In this document: positions 36,544-45,013 of the stretch, piece by piece
How positions within the stretch are numbered: the stretch's first letter is position 1
Layout of the letters: each line of letters begins with the position of its first letter
NCBI GenBank assembly: GCA_020628645.1
Contig: JAHDES010000003.1
Span: forward strand, 124,001-188,000
DNA from: Saprospiraceae bacterium
GTDB lineage: Bacteria > Bacteroidota > Bacteroidia > Chitinophagales > Saprospiraceae
Length of the DNA: 64,000 nt
Direction of reading: 5' to 3'
The notes under the pieces: model-generated
What the model saw: the letters and a program-made list of their open reading frames with translations, nothing else
The model's database searches: none
What the model was told of the DNA's origin: nothing
Made by a program: the position numbers and the translations under genes

Positions 36544-39500
36544 CTAAAACAACGCCCGCATCTGCGCCCGTCCAATATGCACTACAGGAATTAGCCCCGT
36601 TTTACGTCCTTCATAACTCAAGCTGAGCTGTATCCGTTCGGATAATTGCTGATTCCAAGTGAAGTTCCAGAGATAATTCTGTCCATTTTGGAGATTCTCA
36701 AGCATAGCAAAAGCGACAGGCGTATTGGGAGTTCCATTGAATTGGACACGTACATAGGAAAAGTCTAGTTGAAAATTAGACTGACTCGTTCGTTTGTAGT
36801 TGATACTACTATTAAGTGCATGATTGGTAGCCGTTTCGCCTCCACTATTTTCTTGATTTTTGAAGCGATAATCCACTTGAATGCGCCAATTTTGAGAAGG
36901 AATATAATTCAAGGAAGGCTGGATACGCTGAAATCGAAGATCAAAATCGCGCTCATTAAATAATTCGGAATCAGCACTTTTTTCACCATTCGCCACTTCT
37001 GTACTAAAGGTCAAAGCAGACAAGATTTGCCAGCGAAATTTGAGATAGTTTTCTTGATTTTGACGATCTTCAAATCCTGTAGTAAGAATAACCTTATTTT
37101 GATTTGCAAAAAAGCCAATTTGAGCATCGAATTTCGCATTGGTACGATTGAAAAATAAGGTGTTGCGCATACTACTATTTACGCCCACCAAAATCGTATC
37201 CGCTAATAGTTGCTGAAAGGGATTCCATGCTTGTACCACTGCCGCTTCGCGTGCTCGACGATTGATTTTAAATAAAGATTGCGTGGAAAAACGACTTAAT
37301 AATTGCTTCCACTTTTCTTCCGCTTTAAACCAAATCGCTTTTGGGGTCAATAATAAACTTTGATTGAAGGTGACGGAATTCACACGAATAAAATCATTCG
37401 TCAATAAAGATAAACGTACAAACCGTGCTTCATCTTGATTGATCGCTATCTCAAATTCATTGATCTGTTGAATACTATCTTGGTTATAATCATTCCATTG
37501 GTAGATGCCTTCTCCAGGGTTGACCTGTAAATAGGTATATTCCAATTTCGGTTCTTGTCCCGAACCTAATTCATAGGCAGTGGTGGAACGTAAAAATCCT
37601 TTTTTGAGGGAGAAATTGTAATTGAGTTTGCCAAGATAAGTGCTTAAAGGGCGTTCTTCAGTGAGGCTTTCATCTTCAATCGCTAATTCTCGATAGCTAA
37701 AATTCCAAGTGAGTTGACTATTAGACGGTTGTTTCCATTGTCCACTCAATTCTACTAAATTAGCTTTGGTAGCGAGTTTGAATTCGTTGTCTTTTGGGGC
37801 ATAATCTACGCGCTGTTGTCCATTGATACGCCAAGTTAAATTCGCATTGTCCACACTTTCGAGATAAAGATTATAACTATCAAAAAAGAAACTATTCAGT
37901 CGTAAACTATCATTTAAATCTCTACGTTCGTTTCGTTCACGTTCTATAAAGCTACCGATTTTAAAATGCTTGAATGATTGAGAAATATTGACATTCGGTC
38001 GAAAAAACTGAGTGCTTTCCAGATCAGTTTGGGTCTCCAACAAATTAGCGTTTGCTAAAATACTAAAGCTCTTTTTTTGTAAACTCAGCTGTGCAATTTG
38101 TTTCGTACCTGTATAATCACTTCCTCGTAGAAACGCATTAAAATGATAGGACAAATGCCCCAATTGTCGTTTTCGAAGAAAAGCACCTCCCTTGATAAGT
38201 TGCTCATTCGCAAAAACAGTATTATCCACATTCCAATCTCGGACAAATTCTTGTGGTCGATATGGATTTAGGGCTTTAAAATCTTGTGATTTGAATTCAT
38301 AATCTAAAGTAGTACCATACAACCAAGAGGTATCTTTTTTACCAAAGGGTTTTTCTAGTTCATAATGCGTATAAAAGGCGATTCCTACATCATCTGCTGC
38401 ATCCAAATCAGAAAAACGATTTTGATCAAAATGACTCAAGGCTACATTTGTTTTCAAACTAGAAAAAGATGTCAACTGATAATCTGCTCCCACCACATAA
38501 ACTTGCTGCGAAACAGGAGCAATTAATTGTACAATTGGCGCATGATCTCCTTGTGGATTTCCAAATTCATCAGGAGCCACCCATTCATAAACCGTACCAT
38601 TAGTTGTAGCGGGTAATCGAATATAATTACCATTTCCTAGTCCTACTTCTGTAAAACGAGCCGTAAAACGAGTTGTATTTTCACTTACATCAAACATCAA
38701 AATACTATCATAAACGATCCCTCCCACAATCGTATCCATCAAACGATAAGTGATCGGATTTCCAGTATCATCCAAAGGACGAATGCCACTCGCAAAAACA
38801 CCATCTAAACCATCGCCTGCGGTACTGAGTAGTTGTCGATCTTCGGTACTAAGTTCACTTAAGCCACTTGTGTTTTTACTATCTTGCTGTGAAAATAGAC
38901 TAAAATACAAACGCAATTTTTCAGTCTGGAAATCTGTATTTACCGCATACAATGAGCGAAGATAATTCTGATCCGAATATTCAAATTCGACAATAATTCG
39001 ACTATCCTTTGTAATCATTCTTTTATTGGTAAAGCGAATATCTCCTCGGTTATAATCTATCACATAATCATTTTCCAAACCACGTTCCAGTAGTTTTCCG
39101 TCCCAATAGACGCGTTCTGTACCCGAAAGAATAATAATGAATCGTTCTCCTTCATTGCCATTTAGACGATACGGCCCTTGATTTCCTTCTTGCACTACTA
39201 GAAAATTTCGTGCAAATTTTCCGCGAGCAATGGCAGCACTCACATCTGTATGTAAACGCCCTTTTTTTTGGAAAGTCTTATTATTTTGAAACGTAGCACC
39301 TTGTAGCTTTTTATAGTAGCGTAAAAAATAATTATCTACATTTTGAATCTCATAATCGCCAGCCGTGAGTGAACTGCTGTCTTTTTTGATTTGAATAAAT
39401 ACCTTATCAAAATCTTGTAATTGTTGGGTGTTTCCTTCGGGTTGTAAAGGGATATTATTATCTGATAAAGCAGCGACTATTTCAATATCATTGGATAATC

Positions 39501-40062
39501 GTCCTGCCATTTGTAAATTAAAACCAGAATTGAGGACTAAGTTTTGTCGATTCCCAAATGAAACTCCTCTAGAAAAACTGCCACCATAGGTTAGGTTTTG
39601 ATTGTCAAAAATGGATGTATTCCTGTTTTCTTCTGGAGAAAAATCGTAGCCAATATAGGTTTCGCCAGATGGACTTTTTGCCAGTTTGAGGGTATCTAAA
39701 TGTTGTTGTGGACTAGCAAATTGATAAGGAAAAACACGATAAACTGCTTTCAAGTTCGTTTTTAAAAAAGTAGTTAAAGGCATCTCTTTTTGAATAGCCA
39801 AACTATCCCAAATAAGCTCATTGTTTGAAATATGATACCAATCAGAAGAAATCGTTTGATTCGTTTCCGAATTCGTTAGCGAAAAAGAAGAAGGTACAAT
39901 GGTCAAGGAATCAATTTTTTGCGAGGGAAATTGTATGGTAATATTTTTTTGCCGAAGATTGGATAATTCATTTTGTGCCAATACTTGTCCACTTATCAAA
40001 AGGATGATAACTAATAAGTAGATTGGTTTTTGAATAAAGTTGAGCATACTCCATGTTCTCAA
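36544..40062 (-). CDS. Large outer-membrane beta-barrel-like protein, unknown function
   Basis: The protein has 1172 aa as drawn. The internal ATG at 40047 (MLNFIQKPIYLLVIILLISGQVLA) gives a cleaner signal peptide and is the likelier start. The N-terminal part binds no recognised motif. Around 165-260 GGSFSRGVSFGNRQNLVLNSGFNLQMAGRLSNDIEI and the segment YEIQNVDNYFLRYYKKLQGA begin a long beta-rich region with aromatic/charged alternation to the C-terminus (LSLSYEGRKTG), typical of very large outer-membrane barrels of Bacteroidota. No enzyme motif was seen. It is monocistronic; it converges with the R-M operon 19 bp away. Confidence 0.75.
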   Translation of the reverse strand: MRTWSMLNFIQKPIYLLVIILLISGQVLAQNELSNLRQKNITIQFPSQKIDSLTIVPSSFSLTNSETNQTISSDWYHISNNELIWDSLAIQKEMPLTTFLKTNLKAVYRVFPYQFASPQQHLDTLKLAKSPSGETYIGYDFSPEENRNTSIFDNQNLTYGGSFSRGVSFGNRQNLVLNSGFNLQMAGRLSNDIEIVAALSDNNIPLQPEGNTQQLQDFDKVFIQIKKDSSSLTAGDYEIQNVDNYFLRYYKKLQGATFQNNKTFQKKGRLHTDVSAAIARGKFARNFLVVQEGNQGPYRLNGNEGERFIIILSGTERVYWDGKLLERGLENDYVIDYNRGDIRFTNKRMITKDSRIIVEFEYSDQNYLRSLYAVNTDFQTEKLRLYFSLFSQQDSKNTSGLSELSTEDRQLLSTAGDGLDGVFASGIRPLDDTGNPITYRLMDTIVGGIVYDSILMFDVSENTTRFTARFTEVGLGNGNYIRLPATTNGTVYEWVAPDEFGNPQGDHAPIVQLIAPVSQQVYVVGADYQLTSFSSLKTNVALSHFDQNRFSDLDAADDVGIAFYTHYELEKPFGKKDTSWLYGTTLDYEFKSQDFKALNPYRPQEFVRDWNVDNTVFANEQLIKGGAFLRKRQLGHLSYHFNAFLRGSDYTGTKQIAQLSLQKKSFSILANANLLETQTDLESTQFFRPNVNISQSFKHFKIGSFIERERNERRDLNDSLRLNSFFFDSYNLYLESVDNANLTWRINGQQRVDYAPKDNEFKLATKANLVELSGQWKQPSNSQLTWNFSYRELAIEDESLTEERPLSTYLGKLNYNFSLKKGFLRSTTAYELGSGQEPKLEYTYLQVNPGEGIYQWNDYNQDSIQQINEFEIAINQDEARFVRLSLLTNDFIRVNSVTFNQSLLLTPKAIWFKAEEKWKQLLSRFSTQSLFKINRRAREAAVVQAWNPFQQLLADTILVGVNSSMRNTLFFNRTNAKFDAQIGFFANQNKVILTTGFEDRQNQENYLKFRWQILSALTFSTEVANGEKSADSELFNERDFDLRFQRIQPSLNYIPSQNWRIQVDYRFKNQENSGGETATNHALNSSINYKRTSQSNFQLDFSYVRVQFNGTPNTPVAFAMLENLQNGQNYLWNFTWNQQLSERIQLSLSYEGRKTGLIPVVHIGRAQMRALF

Positions 40063-40142
40063 CGTAAAAAAGAAGAGATTAGCACGAAAGGATAGGCTTT
40101 TTTTAGCAAGATGTCCGATGAAGTACGCATTTTATGTATAGA

Positions 40143-40634
40143 TTAAAACAAACTGCCCTGTCGAGCAAAACTTGTTGGGTTTTCCAATTCTAATAATTGA
40201 CGTTTGGTATCCAGACCATAAAAATAACCTGTTAATTTTCCACTTTTGCCAATGACGCGATGACAGGGAACAATAATTGCAATAGGATTATTTCGATTAG
40301 CAAGCCCTACGGCTCTTACGGCTTTGGGATTATTGAGTTTTTCCGCAATATCGGCATAACTACAAGTGCGTCCATAGGGAATTTCGAGCAAGGCTTCCCA
40401 AACTTCTTTTTGAAAACCATCGACTTCTTGCCAGTCGATGGATAGCTTAAATTCAGTAAGTTCGTGCTTAAAGTAAGCTTCTAATTGTTCAATGCATTGA
40501 AGGAGATGCGTGTTTTTTGGAAGACTTCTATTGATAGGATGATGATCCGTTTTTTTGACTGCACAAATACCATTTGGAGAAGCACTTATTTCCAAACATC
40601 CGATAGGAGAGTCATAATAGGTTTTTTCTTGCAT
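40143..40634 (-). CDS. ogt: Methylated-DNA--protein-cysteine S-methyltransferase
   Basis: The protein has 163 aa. It repairs O6-alkylguanine by irreversible transfer of the alkyl group to its own cysteine. The active site is IIVPCHRVIGKSGKLTGY (Cys about 123), preceded by the DNA-binding helix IPYGRTCSYADIAEKLNNPKAVRAVGLANRNNP. No AdaA/AraC domain is fused, so this is the stand-alone Ogt/MGMT form. It is divergent from the HD-domain gene. Confidence 0.96.
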   Translation of the reverse strand: MQEKTYYDSPIGCLEISASPNGICAVKKTDHHPINRSLPKNTHLLQCIEQLEAYFKHELTEFKLSIDWQEVDGFQKEVWEALLEIPYGRTCSYADIAEKLNNPKAVRAVGLANRNNPIAIIVPCHRVIGKSGKLTGYFYGLDTKRQLLELENPTSFARQGSLF

Positions 40635-40724
40635 TGAAATTTAACTATTTTTGATTTTTTGTTTTTGAACGCATCTGAATACAGCCATCATCGTACTATA
40701 CTTTGATACTTGAATCATCTTTTT

Positions 40725-41978
40725 ATGCAAACAACAAATTATTCAATATTAACCGAAATAGAAACATATATCGTCGATTTTTTTGAGAAAAATATTGATG
40801 CGAAATATGTTTATCACGATTTACAGCATACGCTAAATGTTGTAAGTGCAGTGGAGGAGTTAGGGCGCGGCTTTAATCTTTCTGAACAAGAATTAGAATT
40901 GCTACAAATTGCAGCATGGTTTCATGATACGGGTTATAGCGAAGGCTCAGATGGGCATGAAGAGCGTGGCGCAATGATGGCAGCCAATTATCTTCGTAAA
41001 AAAGATTTTTCAGAAGAAGATATTCAAACCATCAGGGGATGTATCCTTGTTACTAAACTACCTCAAAAACCAGAAACCCTTTTACAAGAAATTATCTGTG
41101 ATGCTGATTTAAGCCATCTGGGTAAAAAATCCTATTGGGATCGCTGTGGGCGCGTACGTCAAGAAATGGTGGTGGTGAATAATAACATCATGTCAGAGCA
41201 AGACTGGGTTGATTTTGAACTAGGCTTCATGGAAAACCACAGTTATTTTACGGAAGTGGGTCAAAAGCTATACAATAAACGCAAGAAAAAACACATTCGT
41301 CAGCTTCTAAAACAAAAATTACGACTTAATCCACGCGCTAGTGAACTCATGCCATCTGATCCAGAATGGCAACTCCTCAAAGAAAAAGAAGCTTCCAAGA
41401 AACAAGCCAATCGTCGCGTCTATGAAAATGATTGGGAAATCAAAGATATTAATTTGGGGCGCGGAGTAGAAACCATGTATCGAGCGACTTATCGGACACA
41501 TATCAATTTGAGTTCCATTGCCGATAATAAGGCAAATATCATGTTGAGTATTAATGCGATTATTCTTTCTATTACTGTTTCTACATTAGTCCCAAGTTTT
41601 TCTGACAATCCGAAACTTATTTTGCCTACGGTGATGTTGTTGTGTGTGTGCTTAGCGTCTATCGTTTATGCGACTTTATCTACGCGTCCAAAAATTACAG
41701 AAGGGAAGTTTACAAGAGAAGATATTGAGAAAAAACGTTCCAATCTCTTGTTTTTTGGAAATTTCTACAATATGAAACTAGAAGATTTTCATTGGGGGAT
41801 GATGGAAATGATCAAAGATCAAGATTTTCTATACAGTTCTATGACGAGAGATTTATATTGGTTGGGCGTAGTATTAGCTAAAAAATATCGTTATCTCAGC
41901 ATTTGTTATGGGATATTTATGTACGGCTTAATTTTGACGACCATCGTTTTTGCTGCTGCTTTCATCTTTGTGAATTAG
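40725..41978 (+). CDS. HD phosphohydrolase fused to Pycsar-effector-type (DUF5706) transmembrane domain
   Basis: The protein has 417 aa from ATG 40725 (a TTG at 40710 is less likely). The N-terminal HD domain has YHDLQHTLNVV, AAWFHDTGYSEGSDGHEERGA and CDADLSHLG, i.e. the H...HD...D metal ligands. The C-terminal domain (about 250-417; YRTHINLSSIADNKANIMLSINAIILSI, STRPKITEG, FFGNFYNMKLEDFHWGMMEMIKD, final membrane helix) matches the DUF5706/PycTM effector family of the Pycsar anti-phage system. Stand-alone PycTM responds to cyclic UMP or CMP by damaging the membrane. Here no pyrimidine cyclase is nearby; the HD domain might degrade a cyclic nucleotide or other ligand. Confidence 0.88.
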   Translation: MQTTNYSILTEIETYIVDFFEKNIDAKYVYHDLQHTLNVVSAVEELGRGFNLSEQELELLQIAAWFHDTGYSEGSDGHEERGAMMAANYLRKKDFSEEDIQTIRGCILVTKLPQKPETLLQEIICDADLSHLGKKSYWDRCGRVRQEMVVVNNNIMSEQDWVDFELGFMENHSYFTEVGQKLYNKRKKKHIRQLLKQKLRLNPRASELMPSDPEWQLLKEKEASKKQANRRVYENDWEIKDINLGRGVETMYRATYRTHINLSSIADNKANIMLSINAIILSITVSTLVPSFSDNPKLILPTVMLLCVCLASIVYATLSTRPKITEGKFTREDIEKKRSNLLFFGNFYNMKLEDFHWGMMEMIKDQDFLYSSMTRDLYWLGVVLAKKYRYLSICYGIFMYGLILTTIVFAAAFIFVN

Positions 41979-42084
41979 CATTTTATTGAAAAAAATATGT
42001 TATAAAAAATACATCTCAAAAAAATCTTTCCAATAATTTTCATTTCTTGGTCTAAAAATGCCAACCTCTTTATCTAAAAAAATG

Positions 42085-42113
42085 TTGTCTTTACAAATAA
42101 ATTGCTAGTTTTA
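42085..42113 (+). promoter_or_regulatory. Candidate promoter of the rhomboid genes
   Basis: TTG (42085-42087), an 18-bp spacer and TAGTTTTA (42106-42113) approximate the Bacteroidota TTG-N18-21-TAnnTTTG promoter, 28 bp before the ATG at 42142. Confidence 0.45.
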
Positions 42114-42141
42114 GCAAAAGAAATTAAACAACGACTATTCT

Positions 42142-42825
42142 ATGCAACATCTGACCGACGTCGTTAAGAATTTATTGATAATCAATATACTCGTCTATTT
42201 CGGAACGTCTTTACCTTATTTTGACCCACCAACAGGAGAGTTGTGGCTGGATCTAGTAAATGGCGATAGTCCCGTACGGACGGTAACGGATTGGGGACGA
42301 TTACAATTTGCCCTTTTTGGGCCTACTTCTGTATTTTTTCGCCCTTATCAATTGGTGACACACATGTTTATGCATGCAGATTTGACGCATTTATTGTTTA
42401 ATATGTTTGCAGTTTATATGTTTGGTCCGCCATTAGAAGCATTGTTGGGTAAGAAAAAATTCTTTATTTATTATTTTTTTACAGCGATAGGAGCATTAGT
42501 ACTTCATTTACTGGTGAAATATTTAGAAATCAATTTTGGCATGGTTTCTCCCAATATTGTTAATGTTCCTATGTTGGGAGCTTCTGGGGCAGTTTTCGGC
42601 TTGTTAGCGGGTTTTGGGATGAAATTTCCTGAACAACGCATTATGTTACTTTTTCCACCTATTCCAATGAAGGCTAAATATTTTGTAATGATCTATGCCG
42701 CTATAGAATTATTTTTAGGCGTAGCAGGATTTAATACGGGTATTGCTCATTTTGCTCATTTAGGAGGTGGATTGTTTGGGTTTTTATTACTTTTATATTG
42801 GCAAAAAAACGGTAGTCGTTTGTAA
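42142..42825 (+). CDS. Rhomboid-family intramembrane serine protease (first copy)
   Basis: The protein has 227 aa with six or so membrane helices. The catalytic Ser is in GASGAVFGLLAGFG (about 147) and the His in AHFAHLGGGLFGFLL. The loop HMFMHADLTHLLFNMFAVYMFGPPLE carries the HxxxN region. It cleaves membrane-spanning segments; substrates are unknown. It is followed 56 bp on by a second rhomboid with different features, and both are followed by an EEP-family gene, an order that suggests one operon. Confidence 0.94.
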   Translation: MQHLTDVVKNLLIINILVYFGTSLPYFDPPTGELWLDLVNGDSPVRTVTDWGRLQFALFGPTSVFFRPYQLVTHMFMHADLTHLLFNMFAVYMFGPPLEALLGKKKFFIYYFFTAIGALVLHLLVKYLEINFGMVSPNIVNVPMLGASGAVFGLLAGFGMKFPEQRIMLLFPPIPMKAKYFVMIYAAIELFLGVAGFNTGIAHFAHLGGGLFGFLLLLYWQKNGSRL

Positions 42826-42881
42826 CTGCAATGGGGTTCTATTCGTTTTAAATATTACCAACCCCACAAATTTATTTTTAG

Positions 42882-43811
42882 ATGTTTGAATCTATTTGGG
42901 ACGATATAAAACAACAGTACCGACAAGGCAATATGGTCACAAGGATCATTATTGTGAATACTGCCTTTTTTTTAATGGTGAATTTGGTACGTTTAGTCCT
43001 CGTTATATCCGCAGGTTTGAAGCATAATGAAGCGTTTGATCGCTTTATGGAATGGTTTGCTTTATCAGGAACTTGGTGGGAAAACATTGTCTATCCATGG
43101 CTTATTTTTACTAGCATGTTTCTCCATGAAGGCTTTTTCCACTTCTTATTTAATATGCTGTTTTTGTATTGGTTTGGACGAATTGTAGGGGATTTAATAG
43201 GCGACCAACGTATTTTACCCATTTATCTATTAAGTGGTATTGCAGGTGGATTGGTCTATATTTTGTATGCGACAGCATTGGGACTCACAGATGGCATTGC
43301 GTATGGTGCATCGGGTGCGGTGATGGGTATCGTGATGGCATCGGCGGCAGTAGCTCCTGATTATATTATGCGATTGATATTAATTGGTGATGTTCGTTTG
43401 AAATATGTGGTCTTGACCTTAATACTTTTAGATGTAATCGCGATTGGAAATTTAGCAAATACAGGAGGAAGTTTAGCACATCTTGGGGGTGTTGCTTTTG
43501 GATGGTTTTTTATCCATCAATTACGAGCTGGAAATGATATGTCAATACCAGTCAATAATTTTTTACATCAACTACTCAACTTTGTCAGTTTTAAAAATGA
43601 AAAAGGCCCTCGTGTAGCCTATCGTAATCCCAATCTCAAAAAGAAGAAAAAACGGGCAAAAATGAAAGCGCATGCTGTATCGGATGATGGCTCAGGCGAA
43701 ATGTCACATCAAGAACAACTAGATGCGATTTTAGATAAAATTAAACAATCAGGCTATGAATCGTTGTCTTCTGAAGAAAAAGAGTTTTTATTTAACGCCA
43801 GTAAAAAATAA
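42882..43811 (+). CDS. Rhomboid-family protease with cytoplasmic C-terminal tail (second copy)
   Basis: The protein has 309 aa. The rhomboid core (about 15-225) has the motif FHFLFNMLFLYWFGRIVGDL, catalytic Ser in GASGAVMGIVMA (about 142) and His in SLAHLGGVAFGW. The tail carries a basic stretch (KKKKKRAKMKAHA) and the conserved block QLDAILDKIKQSGYESLSSEEKEFLFNASKK, a short helical domain found on many Bacteroidota rhomboids (DUF6576-like). Catalytic residues are intact, so it should be active. Confidence 0.93.
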   Translation: MFESIWDDIKQQYRQGNMVTRIIIVNTAFFLMVNLVRLVLVISAGLKHNEAFDRFMEWFALSGTWWENIVYPWLIFTSMFLHEGFFHFLFNMLFLYWFGRIVGDLIGDQRILPIYLLSGIAGGLVYILYATALGLTDGIAYGASGAVMGIVMASAAVAPDYIMRLILIGDVRLKYVVLTLILLDVIAIGNLANTGGSLAHLGGVAFGWFFIHQLRAGNDMSIPVNNFLHQLLNFVSFKNEKGPRVAYRNPNLKKKKKRAKMKAHAVSDDGSGEMSHQEQLDAILDKIKQSGYESLSSEEKEFLFNASKK

Positions 43812-43859
43812 GCTAAACAAAACTCCTCTTACTATAGATTATCTACACCCTACCTAATA

Positions 43860-44903
43860 ATGCTTCGAAGAATTCGCGCCCTTCCTAAATGGCTTAATTA
43901 TTTACTGATACTACTCACTATAGTCGCATTTGCTGCGCCTTACGTTCATCCTTCTACCAGTTGGATTCCTTCTTTCTTAGGCTCGGGCTATTCTTGGTTG
44001 ATAGCTGCCAATTTTTTATTTATCCTTTTTTGGATCATTAATAAACGCTGGTATTTTTTGCTTTCTACTATTTGTCTTTTAATGGGATGGAATGCTGTAA
44101 CGACTTTTATAGGTTTGAATTCATCTAGTTCAAAACAGACGGATCAAGAAATTAATATCATGTCTTATAATGTAGGTGGATTTTTTAAATTGGTAGATCA
44201 AGACAAAGAAACTCAAGCGAAAAATGTAGAACAATTTAGAAAACTATTACTCAAAACAAACCAAGTCGACATCTTATGTACACAAGAAACAGGCTGGTCT
44301 AAAATCATCACGAATAATAATTTTTTCTCTCATCAAATACGAGCAAAAAGGGCATTTATTTTTTCTCGTTTTCCTTTTTTAGATAGTGGAGAAATAGAAT
44401 TTAATACCCAAGTTAATGCTTGTGCTTGGGCAGATGTACAATTACCGAATGAAAAAATTATTCGCGTGTATAGTGTTCATTTTCTATCAAATAAAGTAAG
44501 TGTAGATGCAGATAAATTACGTGAAGAAGGCGACTTACAAGAAAAAGAAACGTGGCAAGGCATCCGAAATATGATCGGTAAATACAAACGAGCCGTTCAG
44601 CAACGTGCTGAACAAGCTGAACTCGTAGCGGAACACATGGCACAATCTCCTTATCCTGTTATCATTGGCGGTGATTTTAATGATACCGCACTTTCTTATA
44701 CCTATGAAACAATAGCAGCGAACTTGGTAGATAATTTTCAAACTGCCGCTTTTGGAATCGGTACGACCTACTCTGGAAGTATCCCTGGATTAAAAATTGA
44801 TTTCATTCTTTCTGATCCTGAGCTTCCGCTTCAACACCATCAAATTATTAAAAACGATACCTTTTCTGATCATTATCCTGTAATGAGTACGTTTGCGTGG
44901 TGA
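43860..44903 (+). CDS. Membrane-anchored endonuclease/exonuclease/phosphatase (EEP) family protein
   Basis: The protein has 347 aa. Three N-terminal membrane helices (about 13-90) are followed by an EEP domain: INIMSYNVGGFF, ILCTQETGW, RVYSVHFLSN, YPVIIGGDFNDTALSYTY, KIDFILSD, FSDHYPVMSTF. The Asn, Glu, Asp-x-Asn and SDH catalytic residues are all present. Members hydrolyse phosphodiesters of nucleic acids or phospholipids; the membrane anchor favours an envelope substrate. It is third in the rhomboid-rhomboid-EEP cluster, 48 bp after the second rhomboid. Confidence 0.92.
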   Translation: MLRRIRALPKWLNYLLILLTIVAFAAPYVHPSTSWIPSFLGSGYSWLIAANFLFILFWIINKRWYFLLSTICLLMGWNAVTTFIGLNSSSSKQTDQEINIMSYNVGGFFKLVDQDKETQAKNVEQFRKLLLKTNQVDILCTQETGWSKIITNNNFFSHQIRAKRAFIFSRFPFLDSGEIEFNTQVNACAWADVQLPNEKIIRVYSVHFLSNKVSVDADKLREEGDLQEKETWQGIRNMIGKYKRAVQQRAEQAELVAEHMAQSPYPVIIGGDFNDTALSYTYETIAANLVDNFQTAAFGIGTTYSGSIPGLKIDFILSDPELPLQHHQIIKNDTFSDHYPVMSTFAW

Positions 44904-44940
44904 GGATGGTGTTCAATGGGGTTTACCTCAAATGTCGGGA

Positions 44941-44968
44941 ATTTCAATGGAACATGTTCCATTGGGGT
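44941..44968. repeat. REP-like palindrome A (28-bp repeat, left copy)
   Basis: The perfect 20-bp palindrome CAATGGAACATGTTCCATTG (44945-44964) sits in a 28-bp sequence that recurs exactly at 48889-48916. The two copies bracket the first type IIG gene. Confidence 0.85.
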
Positions 44969-45013
44969 AGATAAAACATCAACTGAGTTGCTCTTTTTTT
45001 ATTCAAAAAACGC

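Noticed and set aside
44911-44933. Possible sixth REP-like copy (TTCAATGGGGTTTACCTCAAATG)
   Set aside because: Only the left half fits the palindrome design; the right half does not pair well enough.
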